Shown piece by piece: positions 37,386 through 47,846 of a stretch of DNA of 64,000 nucleotides. The position numbers and the translations under genes are program-made. Each line of letters starts with the position of its first letter. Position 1 is the first letter of the stretch. Source of the DNA: Pandoraea aquatica (GTDB lineage: Bacteria > Pseudomonadota > Gammaproteobacteria > Burkholderiales > Burkholderiaceae); contig NZ_CABPSN010000002.1 of the NCBI RefSeq assembly GCF_902459565.1, positions 248,001 to 312,000 on the forward strand, in the 5' to 3' direction. Below the pieces are notes generated by a model, which saw only the letters and a list, made by a program, of their open reading frames with translations, did no database searches and was not told where the DNA came from.

Positions 37386-39095
37386 TCGTGTGGAGACGGG
37401 CGTGGAGGCGGTCATCGTCTCGACGGCAGATGCGCCGTCGAGCGACACGTCAGCATCGGCACCAACGCGCGCGCCGACGTGCTCTCCCGCGGGTTGAGCC
37501 GACGCCTTCGCACTCGCTAGCATCATGTCCGCAGCCTTCTCGCCGATCATCATCGATGGAGCGTTCGTGTTGCCGCCGATGAGCGTCGGCATGATGGATG
37601 CATCGACCACGCGCAATCCCTCCACGCCGCGCACGCGCAGTTCTGTGTCGACGACCGACGCCGCATCGCTGCCCATCCGGCAAGTGCCGACCGGGTGATA
37701 GATGGTGTCGGCGCGCGCACGGATCAATGCGGTCAGCGCTTCATCCGATTCCACGCCCCGGCTGTGCAATTCTTCGCCGCCGAACTTCGCGAGCGAGGGG
37801 GCCGCGAGAATGCGGCGGATGACGCGCGCACCGCGCAGCAGCGTGTCGACGTCTTCCTGCGCTTGCAGGAACGCCGGGTCGATGTGCGGGGCGTCGCGCA
37901 TGTCGGCGGACGCCAGCGTGACGCGTCCGCGACTCTTCGGTCGAAGCACGCACGCATGCAAGGACAGACCACGCCGCAGATGCAGACGCCGGTTGTGGTT
38001 GTCGCAAATGCCCACGAGGAAGTGCATCTGCAAATCGGGCCGTGCGAGCGACGGTTCGCTTTTCAGAAAGCCGCCCGCTTCCGCCACATTGCTCGCGAAC
38101 AGACCACGCCGGTCGCGCAGGTATTCGATCCCTTGCGTGAGCAGATGCCAGAGCCCCGCAGGCGTGTAGCCGACGAGATCGCGATGCGCGATGTACTTGT
38201 TGACGATGAAGTCGATGTGATCCTGCAAGTTCTCGCCCACGCCAGGGGCGTCCACCCGCACGTCCAGGCCATGCGCGCGAAGCTGTTCGGCCGGACCGAT
38301 GCCCGAGCACATCAGCAGCTGCGGCGAGTTGAACGCGCCTGCGCTCAGTACCACTTCGGCGCGCGCATGAATCGTCTGGAGAGTGCCTTGCCGTTGCAGT
38401 TTGATGCCCGTGGCTCGCTTGCCGTCGAACACGATGCGCTGCACCAGTGCGTCGGTGATCACGTGCAGATTGTTGCGCGTTTTTCCGTGCAGATAAGCGC
38501 GCGCCGCGTTCCATCGCTGGCCGTCTTTCTGCGTCACCTGATAGATGCCCGCGCCTTCGTAATGCTCGCCGTTGAAGTCATCGCTGACGGGAAATCCCGC
38601 TTCGCGTGCAGCGTCGACATAGTGTTGCGAGAACGGATTGACGGTGCGCAGATCTGCGACGTTGAGCGGGCCGCCCGCACCGTGCCATGCGTTCGCGCCG
38701 CGCTCGTTGTTCTCGTTGCGACGGAAGTACGGCAGCACGTCGTCCCACGCCCAGCCGGTGCAGCCTGCTTGCGCCCAGTCGTTGTAGTCCTCCGGATGCC
38801 CGCGCGTGTAGATCATCGCGTTGATCGAGCTGGAGCCACCGAGACCGCGTCCGCGTGGCTGATAGCCCTGACGTCCCGCCAGTCCCTCTTGCGGTGTGGT
38901 GCGATAGCCATAGTTGCGGCGCGATGCGAATGGCACGAGTGCTGCGAGGCCGAGCGGCAAACGCACGAGAAAGCTGTTGTCCGGCGGACCGGCTTCGACG
39001 AGTGCAATGGTGCGATCGGGCAACCCGTCCGCCAGACGCGCCGCGAGTGCGCAACCGGCCGAGCCGCCGCCGACAATGACGTAGTCATAGTCCAT
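37356..39095 (-). CDS. GMC-family FAD-dependent alcohol/choline dehydrogenase
   Basis: A flavoenzyme of 579 residues (ATG 39095, with GGGAGG upstream). The N-terminal dinucleotide-binding motif is DYVIVGGGSAGCALAARLAD. The GMC signatures are GRGLGGSSSINAMIYTRG and GAFNSPQLLMCSGIGP, and the C-terminal catalytic region has HPVGTCRMG and DASIMPTLIGGNTNAPSMMIGEKAADM split across two strands. The family oxidises primary alcohols or choline to aldehydes. The divergent acyl-CoA dehydrogenase and nearby aldehyde dehydrogenase suggest alcohol-to-acid oxidation (AlkJ-like) rather than betaine synthesis, since no betaine aldehyde dehydrogenase or BetI is adjacent. The C-terminal 60 residues are low-complexity. 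Confidence 0.9.
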   Translation of the reverse strand: MDYDYVIVGGGSAGCALAARLADGLPDRTIALVEAGPPDNSFLVRLPLGLAALVPFASRRNYGYRTTPQEGLAGRQGYQPRGRGLGGSSSINAMIYTRGHPEDYNDWAQAGCTGWAWDDVLPYFRRNENNERGANAWHGAGGPLNVADLRTVNPFSQHYVDAAREAGFPVSDDFNGEHYEGAGIYQVTQKDGQRWNAARAYLHGKTRNNLHVITDALVQRIVFDGKRATGIKLQRQGTLQTIHARAEVVLSAGAFNSPQLLMCSGIGPAEQLRAHGLDVRVDAPGVGENLQDHIDFIVNKYIAHRDLVGYTPAGLWHLLTQGIEYLRDRRGLFASNVAEAGGFLKSEPSLARPDLQMHFLVGICDNHNRRLHLRRGLSLHACVLRPKSRGRVTLASADMRDAPHIDPAFLQAQEDVDTLLRGARVIRRILAAPSLAKFGGEELHSRGVESDEALTALIRARADTIYHPVGTCRMGSDAASVVDTELRVRGVEGLRVVDASIMPTLIGGNTNAPSMMIGEKAADMMLASAKASAQPAGEHVGARVGADADVSLDGASAVETMTASTPVSTRLTARAQPQA

Positions 39096-39396
39096 GCTGT
39101 CATCCTCCCTTGGATGGCACTGCTTCAACTTTGTTGTTGAATGCGTTCGCTGCTTTTGCTTATGGTTCTTTGCGATGCCTGTGTCTCGTGCCGCCTGCGT
39201 CGATCTTCCGGAAAGCCTCGTCGACGTCACTTTGCAGCGGCACTCATTGTAGGCAGACAATGCGTGTGCCCGGGGGCGAAGTGAAGCATTCCTCTAATTT
39301 GTGCGAGCACGAGGGCATAGCCGCTATGATGAAATGATCGACTTGAAGTGACCGTCCCATGTAAGGCATTCGGGATGGCGCGCAAGGGAGACACGG
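39096..39396. other. divergent GMC/acyl-CoA dehydrogenase intergenic region
   Basis: These 301 bases separate two divergent genes and must hold both promoters. TATGAT at 39325-39330 is a possible plus-strand -10 box, but I see no convincing -35 partner and no clear operator palindrome. Confidence 0.4.
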
Positions 39397-41061
39397 ATGA
39401 CTGAAGCCTGGCAGACGCACGACGTCACCAATCAGGTGCCGCCGCTCACGGACTACAACCTCTACGCGACGGATGCCGCGCTGCAAGCCGCTGTGGCGGC
39501 CTTCGACGCAGACTGGCAAGCGAAGGAGTTGCATCGCCAGGGCGCGCGCGTGGGCGAGGCGGAAGTGCAGCAGTGGGCGCAGGACGCCAATCGTCACGAG
39601 CCGGAACTCGAATCCTTCGATTCGCAAGGCAATCGCATCGACCGCGTCGCGTTTCATCCCGCATGGCATTCGCTCATGGGGCTATTGCGCGGTGCACAAC
39701 TGCAATCGCTGCCGTGGGCGCATCCGCGTGGCGGGGTGATGGCGGCGCGCACGGCGTCGTATTTTCTGCACGCGCAGAACGAAGCCGGTTCGCTGTGTCC
39801 TACGACGATGACGTTCGCGAGTATTCCGGTACTCGCGAAGGAGCCTGCGCTCTTCGCCACGATCAAGGACAAACTGCTTGCGCCGCAGCACGATCCGCGC
39901 GACGTACCGCTCGCGCAGAAGCACACCCTGCTCATCGGCATGGGAATGACGGAGAAGCAGGGCGGCTCCGACGTGCGCACGAACACCACCGTCGCGACCG
40001 AGGTGGGCAATGGCGAGTTCTCGCTCGTCGGACACAAATGGTTCTTCTCCGCACCGCAGTGCGACGCGCATCTGGTGCTCGCACGCGATAGCGACAGCGA
40101 CGCGTTGTCGTGCTTCTTCGTGCCGCGCTACCGGCCCGACGGCCACAAGAACGCGGTACAGATTCAGCGTCTCAAGGACAAGCTCGGCAATCGCTCGAAC
40201 GCGAGCAGCGAGGTGGAATTTCAGGGCGCGTACGGCACGCGTGTGGGGGCACCGGGGCGCGGGGTGCCCACGATTATCGAGATGGCGACGTACACGCGGC
40301 TCGACTGTGTGATCGGCAGCGCGGCGATGATGCGCACGGGTGTCGTGCAGGCGATTCACCACGCGCGGCATCGCACGGCGTTCGGCGCGAAACTCGTCGA
40401 TCAGGATCTGATGACGGCGGTGCTCGCCGATCTCGCATTGGAGTCGGAGGCAGCGACGTGGCTGGCGATGCGGCTCGCGCGTGCCTTCGATGCGAGTTTG
40501 TCGGACGACGACTCGCCTGTCGAGCGCGCATGGCGACGCATCGTGCTGCCGGCCGCGAAGTTCTGGGTGTGCAAGCGCGCGCTCGAACTCGCCGGCGAAT
40601 GCATGGAGGTGTGGGGCGGCAACGGGTATGTCGAGACGGGGCCGCTGGCGCGTCTGTATCGCGAAGCGCCCGTCAATTCGATCTGGGAAGGCTCGGGCAA
40701 CGTGATGTGTCTGGACGTGCTGCGCGCCATGAGCCGCGAGCCGGACGTCGCGCAAAGCTGGTTTCAGTGGCTCGGCGAGCGCGTCGGATCGCACGCGACG
40801 CTGCGCGCTGCGCTCGCGCAGTTGCACGGATGGCTCGCCGCCGATCCCGCGTCGCATGCGGTGCGCGCGCGTGCCATCGCGCAACAGATCGTGTTGCTGT
40901 CACAGGCCGCGTTGTTGCTGGAGCATGCGCCGTCCGCGCTGGCGCACGGGTTCGTCGAGAGCCGGTTTGCTAACGCAGGCGGACGTGTCTACGGCGTGAT
41001 GCCGGACACGATACCTGTCGGTGTACAACGCGCGTGGCTCGACAGAGCGTTTCTTGCATAA
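39397..41061 (+). CDS. AidB-like acyl-CoA dehydrogenase
   Basis: A flavoprotein of 554 residues, the length of AidB/isovaleryl-CoA dehydrogenase-like members rather than the 380 residues of typical acyl-CoA dehydrogenases. The long N-terminal AidB-type domain (LTDYNLYATDAALQAAV) is followed by the dehydrogenase core with MGMTEKQGGSDVRTNTT, HKWFFSAPQCDAHLVLA and the C-terminal WGGNGYVETGPLARLYREAP plus SIWEGSGNVMCLDVLRA. The native substrate of this subfamily is uncertain; E. coli AidB is linked to alkylation stress. AAGGGAG seven bases before ATG 39397 supports the start. It is followed in the same direction by an aldehyde dehydrogenase gene. Confidence 0.88.
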   Translation: MTEAWQTHDVTNQVPPLTDYNLYATDAALQAAVAAFDADWQAKELHRQGARVGEAEVQQWAQDANRHEPELESFDSQGNRIDRVAFHPAWHSLMGLLRGAQLQSLPWAHPRGGVMAARTASYFLHAQNEAGSLCPTTMTFASIPVLAKEPALFATIKDKLLAPQHDPRDVPLAQKHTLLIGMGMTEKQGGSDVRTNTTVATEVGNGEFSLVGHKWFFSAPQCDAHLVLARDSDSDALSCFFVPRYRPDGHKNAVQIQRLKDKLGNRSNASSEVEFQGAYGTRVGAPGRGVPTIIEMATYTRLDCVIGSAAMMRTGVVQAIHHARHRTAFGAKLVDQDLMTAVLADLALESEAATWLAMRLARAFDASLSDDDSPVERAWRRIVLPAAKFWVCKRALELAGECMEVWGGNGYVETGPLARLYREAPVNSIWEGSGNVMCLDVLRAMSREPDVAQSWFQWLGERVGSHATLRAALAQLHGWLAADPASHAVRARAIAQQIVLLSQAALLLEHAPSALAHGFVESRFANAGGRVYGVMPDTIPVGVQRAWLDRAFLA

Positions 41062-41213
41062 GGCGTGAGGTAAGGCGGCAGGTAAGACCCGAAGCATCGC
41101 GCGAAAGCGTCACGCATCGACGCACTGGCTTCACATAACGACAACACATCGACGGCATATCGACGACAGCGACCGGCGCACTCACGCACCGGCAAGTCGC
41201 AGGGAGGAACGGC

Positions 41214-42689
41214 ATGGGACACAAGGACGAGATGGGCGGGGGCGGGCTGCATGAAGCCGCGACGTTGCAGGTGTCGCATGACGACGATCTGGCGCGCGCG
41301 ATGCTGTTGCCCCGCTTCGACGCGATGCGCCACGCGCACGACGCCGCTCCGCACGTCGACTGGCCGACTCGCAAACGTCATCTGACGGCGCTGCTCGGCA
41401 TGTTGCACAAGTATCGCGAGCCCTTCGCTAAGGCCATCGACGAGGACTTTGGCGGGCGGTCGAAAGAAGAGACCGACATGCTCGAACTGTTCCCATCGCT
41501 GGGCAATCTCAAGCATGCGCTGTCGCACACGCGTCGCTGGATGCGAGGCTCATCGGGCTGGGCAAACCTCTGGCTGCTACCTGCGCGGCGTGCCATCGTC
41601 CCCCAGCCGTTGGGCGTGGTCGGTGTGATCGTGCCGTGGAACTACCCGCTGTTTCTTGCCATCGGTCCGCTCACGGATGCGCTGGCCGCAGGCAACCGCG
41701 TGATGATCAAGGTGTCGGAAGTCACGCCGCGTTTTGCGGAAGTGTTTGCGTCAGCCATTGCCGAGACATTCCCGCAGGAATGGGTGACGGTCGTGACCGG
41801 CGACGCCCAGGTCGCACGCGCTTTTTCGTCGCTGCCGTTCGACCATCTGCTGTTCACCGGGGCGACATCGATTGGGCACCACGTGATGCGCGCGGCGAGC
41901 GAGCATCTCACGCCGGTGACGCTGGAACTCGGCGGCAAGTCGCCCGCGATCATCGGGCCGGGGGCGCGCTGGGAGCACGCGGTGGAGCGCATCATGCTCG
42001 GCAAGTTGCTCAACGCGGGGCAGACGTGCGTCGCCCCCGACTACGTGCTGGTGCCGCGCGAGAAGCTCGACACGTTCGTGGCGACGGCGCGACAGGTGGC
42101 GTCGCACCTCTACCCGGATGCCGTGAACAACCGGCAATACACGAGCATCGTGTCGGCGCGTCACTTCGAGCGCTTGTCCGGGCTGGCAGGCGAGGCGGCC
42201 GCGCAGGGCGCGACGTCGCACGCCTTGTTCGACGCCCCGGCGCAAGTCGAGCGCAGACGTCTGCCGCCTGTCGTGCTGACGGGCGTGCATGACGGCATGC
42301 GCGTGATGCGTGAGGAGATCTTCGGGCCGCTGCTGCCGGTGGTGCCCTACGATGATCTGGACGCTGCGATTGCATACGTGAACGAGCGTCCGCGTCCGCT
42401 CGCGCTATACATGTTCGACACCGACAATGCGCGCATCGATCAGGTGGTGGAGGGCACCATCTCCGGCGGAGTGACGATCAACGACACGCTGCTGCACGTC
42501 GCCGAGCATTCGTTGCCGTTCAGCGGCGTGGGGCCGTCCGGCATGGGCGGCTATCACGGCGAGGCGGGCTTTCGCACGTTCTCGAAGGAGAAGCCGATCT
42601 TCCGTCAGGCACGCTGGAATGGCGGCGGTCTGCTCAATCCCCCGTACGGCAAGCGGTTCGCCGCGATGATGAAGCTGTTGCTGCGCTGA
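41214..42689 (+). CDS. aldehyde dehydrogenase, coniferyl-aldehyde dehydrogenase type
   Basis: An NAD(P)-dependent aldehyde dehydrogenase of 491 residues (GGGAGG before ATG 41214). Key motifs are GVVGVIVPWNYPLFLAIGPL, the catalytic Glu in ELGGKSPAI and the catalytic Cys in LNAGQTCVAPDYV. PSGMGGYHGEAGFRTFSKEK near the end is typical of the class III/coniferyl-aldehyde group. It may oxidise the aldehyde formed by the GMC dehydrogenase nearby; the true substrate is open. A terminator at 42747 separates it from convergent metK. Confidence 0.88.
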   Translation: MGHKDEMGGGGLHEAATLQVSHDDDLARAMLLPRFDAMRHAHDAAPHVDWPTRKRHLTALLGMLHKYREPFAKAIDEDFGGRSKEETDMLELFPSLGNLKHALSHTRRWMRGSSGWANLWLLPARRAIVPQPLGVVGVIVPWNYPLFLAIGPLTDALAAGNRVMIKVSEVTPRFAEVFASAIAETFPQEWVTVVTGDAQVARAFSSLPFDHLLFTGATSIGHHVMRAASEHLTPVTLELGGKSPAIIGPGARWEHAVERIMLGKLLNAGQTCVAPDYVLVPREKLDTFVATARQVASHLYPDAVNNRQYTSIVSARHFERLSGLAGEAAAQGATSHALFDAPAQVERRRLPPVVLTGVHDGMRVMREEIFGPLLPVVPYDDLDAAIAYVNERPRPLALYMFDTDNARIDQVVEGTISGGVTINDTLLHVAEHSLPFSGVGPSGMGGYHGEAGFRTFSKEKPIFRQARWNGGGLLNPPYGKRFAAMMKLLLR

Positions 42690-42746
42690 GGGGCGGGCGC
42701 TTCGTCGCAGCACAAGCGCCGCAGTACGGTCCAATTGCCCAAAACG

Positions 42747-42785
42747 AAACCCCCGCCGGTGTGACCCGGGCGGGGGTTTTGTTTG
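42747..42785. terminator. shared terminator between the aldehyde dehydrogenase gene and metK
   Basis: An 11-bp stem AAACCCCCGCC / GGCGGGGGTTT is flanked by A-rich and T-rich runs between two convergent genes, so it can serve both. Confidence 0.88.
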
Positions 42786-42833
42786 GCTGACGCCGGTCGA
42801 AACCGGCGTTGGCCGTGAAGCGATTTAGCCGAA

Positions 42834-44012
42834 TCAGGCCACAGCGCGCAGACCGGCGTCGGCCAGCAGGGCGTCGGCGCGATCGGTGGCTTCCCACGAG
42901 AATTCCGGCTCTTCGCGGCCGAAGTGACCGTAAGCGGCAGTCTTTTCGTAGATCGGACGCAGCAGGTCGAGCATCTGGATGATGCCCTTCGGACGCAGGT
43001 CGAAGTGCTTCTCGACCAGCTCGGCGATGCGCTGATCGCTGATCTTGCCCGTGCCGAAGGTGTTGACCATGACCGACGTCGGACGCGCCACACCGATGGC
43101 GTACGAGACCTGAATCACGCACTTCGAAGCCAGACCGGCGGCCACGATGTTCTTCGCGACGTAACGGCCAGCGTAGGCTGCCGAACGGTCGACCTTCGAC
43201 GGATCCTTGCCCGAGAACGCGCCGCCGCCGTGCGGTGCAGCACCGCCGTACGTGTCGACGATGATCTTGCGGCCCGTGAGGCCGGCGTCGCCTTGCGGGC
43301 CACCGATCACGAAACGGCCGGTCGGGTTCACCAGGAACTTGATGTCGCCCTTGATCAGGTCGGCCGGCAGCACCGGCTTGATGACTTCTTCGATGACGGC
43401 TTCGCGCAGCGCTTCCAGTGCGATGTCCGGCGCGTGTTGCGTCGAGAGCACCACGGTGTCGATGCTGTGCGGACGGCCGTTTTCGTACTTGATGGTGACC
43501 TGGGACTTGGCGTCCGGACGCAGCCAGGGCAGACGACCGTCACGGCGCACTTGCGACTGGCGCTCGACCAGACGGTGCGACAGGTAGATCGGCAGCGGCA
43601 TGAGTTCCGGCGTTTCGTCGCAGGCGTAGCCGAACATCAGGCCCTGGTCGCCCGCACCCTGATCGAGGTTGTCGTCGTGTGCGCGGTCCACGCCCTGGGC
43701 GATGTCCGGCGACTGGCGGTCGTAGGCGACCAGCACGGCGCAGCCCTTGTAGTCGATACCGTAGTCGGTGTTGTCGTAACCGATGCGGCGGATCGTTTCA
43801 CGTGCGACTTGCTGATAGTCGACCGTAGCGGTCGTGGTGATTTCACCTGCGAGCACGACGAGACCCGTGTTGCAAAGCGTTTCCGCAGCAACGCGCGCGT
43901 ACTTGTCTTGCGTCAGGATGGCGTCGAGAACGGCATCCGAGATCTGGTCGGCGACCTTGTCCGGGTGACCTTCGGAGACGGATTCGGAGGTAAAGAGATA
44001 GTCGTTCGCCAC
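42834..44012 (-). CDS. metK: S-adenosylmethionine synthase
   Basis: It makes SAM from methionine and ATP. It has 392 residues with the signatures [12 protein letters not shown] and the P-loop-like [20 protein letters not shown]; the N terminus [20 protein letters not shown] is the standard start. The start at ATG 44012 is preceded on the minus strand by AGAGGAG. It is divergent from lpxL across 187 bases. I saw no recognisable SAM- or SAH-binding riboswitch fold in that leader. Confidence 0.97.
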   Translation of the reverse strand: MANDYLFTSESVSEGHPDKVADQISDAVLDAILTQDKYARVAAETLCNTGLVVLAGEITTTATVDYQQVARETIRRIGYDNTDYGIDYKGCAVLVAYDRQSPDIAQGVDRAHDDNLDQGAGDQGLMFGYACDETPELMPLPIYLSHRLVERQSQVRRDGRLPWLRPDAKSQVTIKYENGRPHSIDTVVLSTQHAPDIALEALREAVIEEVIKPVLPADLIKGDIKFLVNPTGRFVIGGPQGDAGLTGRKIIVDTYGGAAPHGGGAFSGKDPSKVDRSAAYAGRYVAKNIVAAGLASKCVIQVSYAIGVARPTSVMVNTFGTGKISDQRIAELVEKHFDLRPKGIIQMLDLLRPIYEKTAAYGHFGREEPEFSWEATDRADALLADAGLRAVA

Positions 44013-44199
44013 TTGTGGCTCCTCTAACGTATTTGGCGACTCACGTTGCCGTCATCGGAGGAGAAGCGGCGACGCTTTAGCGGAAAGTTGGTCGAATGGG
44101 CTGCCTATGTATGGTGGCTCACTCGAATCGCCCCGCAAGTTGTCAGTTAACTCGGCGATGTCGCTTATTATACGCCCCTGAAGAAATCCTGCTTGCGAC

Positions 44200-45096
44200 A
44201 TGGCTACCACTCCCAAGAAATCCCTCGGGTACTACCTCAGCGTGGGTCTGCTGCGCGGACTCAACCTGCTGCCCTATAGCTGGGTCGCGCGTTTCGGCGC
44301 GGGCATCGGGCATGTGTTGTACCGGATTCCAAGCTCCCGAAAGCGGGTGGTGCACACCAATCTGCGCCTGTGCTTCCCCCATTGGGACGACGCCACCCGC
44401 GAGCGCGTGGCGAAGGCGTCGTTCGTCCACGCCATCCGGAGCTACGCCGAGCGCAGCGTCCAGTGGTTCGGCAGCGGCAAGAAGCTCGAACGCCTGATCG
44501 AACTCGATTCGGCCGTCGATCTGCGCGCCCCGGACATGCCCCCCACGATCCTGCTCGGCTTCCACTTCGTGGGGATCGAGGCGGCGTCCGTGTTCATCAA
44601 CTACTCGCTGCACCGGCCCTGCGCCTCGCTCTACACGCCGATGTCGAACCCGGCGTTCGACGCGATGGCGCGCGAGCAGCGCGGCCGTTTCGACGCCGAG
44701 ATGATCCCGCGCGGCGACAGCGCCCGCGACGTGCTGCGCATGTTCCGCAAGAAGAAGCCGGTCATGCTGGCGGCCGATATGGACTACGGCGCGCGAAATT
44801 CCACGTTTGTGCCGTTTTTCGGGGTCGAGACCTGCACGCTGACGTCGGTGTCGCGGCTGGCGGAAGTCGGCCGGGCGCAGATTCTGCCGTTCATCGGCGA
44901 AGTGCTGCCTAACTTCAAGGGCTACCGTCTGAAGGTGTTCCCGATCTGGGAAAACTACCCCAGCGGCGACCCGGACGCCGACGCGCGTCGCATGAACGCC
45001 TTCCTGGAAGAGCAGATTCTCAAGATGCCGGAGCAGTATTACTGGGTCCACAAGCGTTTCAAGACGCGCCCCGAGGGGCAGCCGGGCGTCTATTGA
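44200..45096 (+). CDS. lpxL: lipid A biosynthesis acyltransferase, LpxL family
   Basis: It adds a secondary acyl chain to lipid A at the inner membrane. The 298 residues contain the catalytic HX4(D/E) motif as HFVGIE in [15 protein letters not shown], followed by [20 protein letters not shown] and [19 protein letters not shown]. The latter two are conserved in LpxL/LpxM. The C-terminal [12 protein letters not shown] is typical. dapF follows 43 bases after the stop, and the metK-lpxL-dapF order is common in Burkholderiales. Confidence 0.92.
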   Translation: MATTPKKSLGYYLSVGLLRGLNLLPYSWVARFGAGIGHVLYRIPSSRKRVVHTNLRLCFPHWDDATRERVAKASFVHAIRSYAERSVQWFGSGKKLERLIELDSAVDLRAPDMPPTILLGFHFVGIEAASVFINYSLHRPCASLYTPMSNPAFDAMAREQRGRFDAEMIPRGDSARDVLRMFRKKKPVMLAADMDYGARNSTFVPFFGVETCTLTSVSRLAEVGRAQILPFIGEVLPNFKGYRLKVFPIWENYPSGDPDADARRMNAFLEEQILKMPEQYYWVHKRFKTRPEGQPGVY

Positions 45097-45139
45097 CCGG
45101 CACCGGATGCGCGTCGACCTTCTCCACTACAATAGCGGC

Positions 45140-45991
45140 ATGAAGCTCAAATTCACCAAGATGCAAGGCGCCGGGAACGACTTCGTCGTGATCGACGGCA
45201 TCTCGCAGACCATCGATTTCACGCCCGAACAGTGGCGTGCGCTCGCCGACCGCCACTTTGGCGTCGGCGCGGACCAGCTTTTGCTCGTCGAACGTTCGAC
45301 GATGCCGGGCGTGGACTTCCGCTATCGCATCTTCAACGCCGACGGCGGCGAGGTCGAGCATTGCGGCAACGGCGCACGCTGCTTCGTCAAGTTCGTGCGC
45401 GACACCGGCCTGACCGACAAGCAGACGGTGAAGGTCGAAGTGCAGCAGGGCGTGATCACGCTCACGATGCGCGAAGACGGTCAGGTCAGCGTGGATATGG
45501 GCGCACCGATTCTCACGCCGTCCGACGTGCCGTTCGACGCGGCCGGTCTGGAAGGCCGCCGCGAAGGCGACGACACGCTCTGGCCGCTCGACGTCGCCGG
45601 CAAGACGACCTGGATTTCGGTGGTCTCGATGGGCAATCCGCACGCCGTGCAGGTGGTGGATAACGTCGACACCGCGCCGGTCGAGACGGACGGCCCGCTG
45701 GTCGAGCGTCACCCGCGCTTCCCGCGCCGGGTGAACGCCGGTTTCCTGCAAGTGGTGAACCCGCACGAAGCGCGGCTGCGCGTGTACGAGCGCGGCGCGG
45801 GCGAGACGCTGGCGTGCGGCACGGGTGCTTGTGCGGCGGCGGTGGCGGGCATCCGTCGCGGTCTGCTCAAGGCGCCTGTCGCCATCGAGACGCACGGCGG
45901 CACGCTCACCATCGACTGGGACGGCGCAAGCGGTCCGGTCATCATGACGGGGCCGGCTGCCACGGTCTTCGAAGGGACGATCGAAGTCTGA
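45140..45991 (+). CDS. dapF: diaminopimelate epimerase
   Basis: It interconverts LL- and meso-diaminopimelate for lysine and peptidoglycan synthesis. ATG 45140 ([17 protein letters not shown]) gives 283 residues; an in-frame ATG at 45107 is less likely. The two catalytic cysteines are in [15 protein letters not shown] and [17 protein letters not shown]. Part of lpxL-dapF-DUF484-xerC. Confidence 0.96.
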   Translation: MKLKFTKMQGAGNDFVVIDGISQTIDFTPEQWRALADRHFGVGADQLLLVERSTMPGVDFRYRIFNADGGEVEHCGNGARCFVKFVRDTGLTDKQTVKVEVQQGVITLTMREDGQVSVDMGAPILTPSDVPFDAAGLEGRREGDDTLWPLDVAGKTTWISVVSMGNPHAVQVVDNVDTAPVETDGPLVERHPRFPRRVNAGFLQVVNPHEARLRVYERGAGETLACGTGACAAAVAGIRRGLLKAPVAIETHGGTLTIDWDGASGPVIMTGPAATVFEGTIEV

Positions 45992-46138
45992 CGTCTTCGG
46001 CGTCAGGGCAGGCAGCATGGCATTGGTTTCAGACGGATTCTGATTTAGCGACCCAGGCGGCCGCACGTCACCCTTGTGTTCGGGACATTGAATGCCGGGG
46101 ACGACAGGCGGCAGTTGACGAACAGCAGACGGACATTC

Positions 46139-46807
46139 ATGAACGACCGAGATATTGCGGAATACCTGATTGCGCATCCCGACTTCTTCGAGCGCCATGC
46201 CGAATTGCTGGCTGGCGTGCGGCTCACCAGCCCGCACGGCCAGCGGGCGGTGTCGTTGCAGGAGCGTCAGATCGAGATGCAGCGCGAGAAGACCAAGCAG
46301 ATCGAGCGACGTCTCGCCGAACTGATGCGCTACGGCCACGAAAACGACGATATCTCGGGCAAGCTGCACCGCTGGACCCTCGGTCTGCTGGGCGAGCGTG
46401 ACCCGCACGCGCTGCCCGAGGCGATTGCCCGTGGTCTGCGCGACGTCTTCAATGTGCCGTTCGCGGCCGTGCGTCTGTGGAACGTTGCTGCGCCGTATCA
46501 ACCGGCCGAGTTCGCCCGCAGCGTCAGCGAAGAGGTGAAGATTTTTGCGACGAGCCTGGTCACGCCGTACTGCGGCGCGAACACCGGCTTCGAAGCGGTG
46601 ACGTGGCTGGGCGCACCGAGCGATCCCGCTTCCGTCGCGCTGCTCGCGCTGCGCGACCCGCAAGTGACCGACGGCCCGGTCTTCGGCCTGCTCGTCATGG
46701 GTTCGGAAGACGCGCGCCGCTTCCACGAAGGTATGGCGACCGACTTCCTCACGCAGATCGGCGAACTCGCCGGCGCTGCCCTCGGCAAGCTGCGCGCCGA
46801 CGACTGA
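46139..46807 (+). CDS. DUF484 (GAF-like) protein
   Basis: A 222-residue protein starting at ATG 46139 (MNDRDIAEYLIAHPDFFERH). The N-terminal helical part (ERQIEMQREKTKQIERRLAEL) precedes a GAF-like domain from about residue 85. DUF484 proteins are conserved just upstream of xerC; their biochemical role is unknown. ATG of xerC is one base after its stop, so they are surely co-translated. Confidence 0.88.
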   Translation: MNDRDIAEYLIAHPDFFERHAELLAGVRLTSPHGQRAVSLQERQIEMQREKTKQIERRLAELMRYGHENDDISGKLHRWTLGLLGERDPHALPEAIARGLRDVFNVPFAAVRLWNVAAPYQPAEFARSVSEEVKIFATSLVTPYCGANTGFEAVTWLGAPSDPASVALLALRDPQVTDGPVFGLLVMGSEDARRFHEGMATDFLTQIGELAGAALGKLRADD

Positions 46808-46808
46808 G

Positions 46809-47846
46809 ATGCGCTCCGGAGCGTCGGCTGGCAAGCGGAAGGGGGCGGCAGGGGGGACGAACGACACGTCGCCTGAGTCGTCCGCTTCGTCCGCTGAAGC
46901 ATCGCCTGAGTCCCCTCCCGAGCCGCCGCTTGAGCCGGGCATCCGGACCTATCTGACGTCGCTTGCCAGCGAGCGCAAGCTCGCGGCGCTCACTCTGGAA
47001 AACTACACGCGCGACCTGCGTCAGTTACAGCGTCTTGCCAGTGGCCGTGCGCTTGAATCGCTGCAACACGGCGACATCCGCCGCTTCGTGATGAAGCTGC
47101 ATAGCGAAGGGTTGGTGGGCCGCTCGATCGCCCGCAAGCTCTCCGCCTGGCGCGGCTACTTCGCGTGGCTTGCCCAGCGTACCGCGCTCGCCGCGAATCC
47201 CGTCGAAAGCGTGCGCGCGCCGAAACAACCCAAACCGCTACCCAAGGCGTTGTCGCCCGATCAGGCGTCGGCACTCGTCGAATTCGCGACGGGCACGTCG
47301 GCCGAAGCCGTGCGCAACCGGGCGATGTTCGAGCTGCTTTACTCGTCGGGCCTGCGTCTGTCGGAACTGACGGGGCTCGATCATCGTTACGTCGAGGCGG
47401 ACGGCTACCGCTCTGCGAGCTGGCTGGATCTGGCCGAGCGCGAGGTCGTGGTGACGGGGAAAGGTAACAAGCGGCGTCGTGTGCCCGTCGGCGAGAAGGC
47501 CGCGCAGGCGCTGGCGCAGTGGCTGGAGATGCGCGCGCCGCTGGCGTCGGCCGAACCGCACGCCCTGTTCCTGTCGGCGCGCGGCAAGCGTATCGGGGCG
47601 CGCGCCGTGCAGCAGGGGCTGGAGCGGCATGCGCTGGCCGCTGGATTGCCCACGCACGTGCATCCGCACATGCTGCGCCACTCGTTCGCGACGCATGTGC
47701 TGCAATCGTCCGGCGATCTTCGGGCGGTGCAGGAAATGCTCGGTCACAGCAATATTTCGACGACGCAGATCTACACGAAGCTCGATTTTCAGCATCTCGC
47801 CAAGGTCTACGATCAGGCGCATCCGCGCTCGCGCAAGAAGCCTTGA
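46809..47846 (+). CDS. xerC: tyrosine recombinase XerC
   Basis: With XerD it resolves chromosome dimers at dif. It has 345 residues, including a Ser/Pro-rich N-terminal extension of about 40 residues not found in E. coli XerC (298 residues). The core-binding domain spans about 43-130. Catalytic residues are Arg in SSGLRLSELTG, Lys in TGKGNKRRRVP, the HxxR pair in HPHMLRHSFATH, His in LGHSNIS and Tyr in TTQIYTKLDF. An alternative start within the extension cannot be excluded. Confidence 0.93.
   Translation: MRSGASAGKRKGAAGGTNDTSPESSASSAEASPESPPEPPLEPGIRTYLTSLASERKLAALTLENYTRDLRQLQRLASGRALESLQHGDIRRFVMKLHSEGLVGRSIARKLSAWRGYFAWLAQRTALAANPVESVRAPKQPKPLPKALSPDQASALVEFATGTSAEAVRNRAMFELLYSSGLRLSELTGLDHRYVEADGYRSASWLDLAEREVVVTGKGNKRRRVPVGEKAAQALAQWLEMRAPLASAEPHALFLSARGKRIGARAVQQGLERHALAAGLPTHVHPHMLRHSFATHVLQSSGDLRAVQEMLGHSNISTTQIYTKLDFQHLAKVYDQAHPRSRKKP

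Noticed and set aside
44013-44199. A SAM or SAH riboswitch in the metK leader
   Set aside because: No recognisable conserved core was seen on the minus strand. A covariance search would be decisive.
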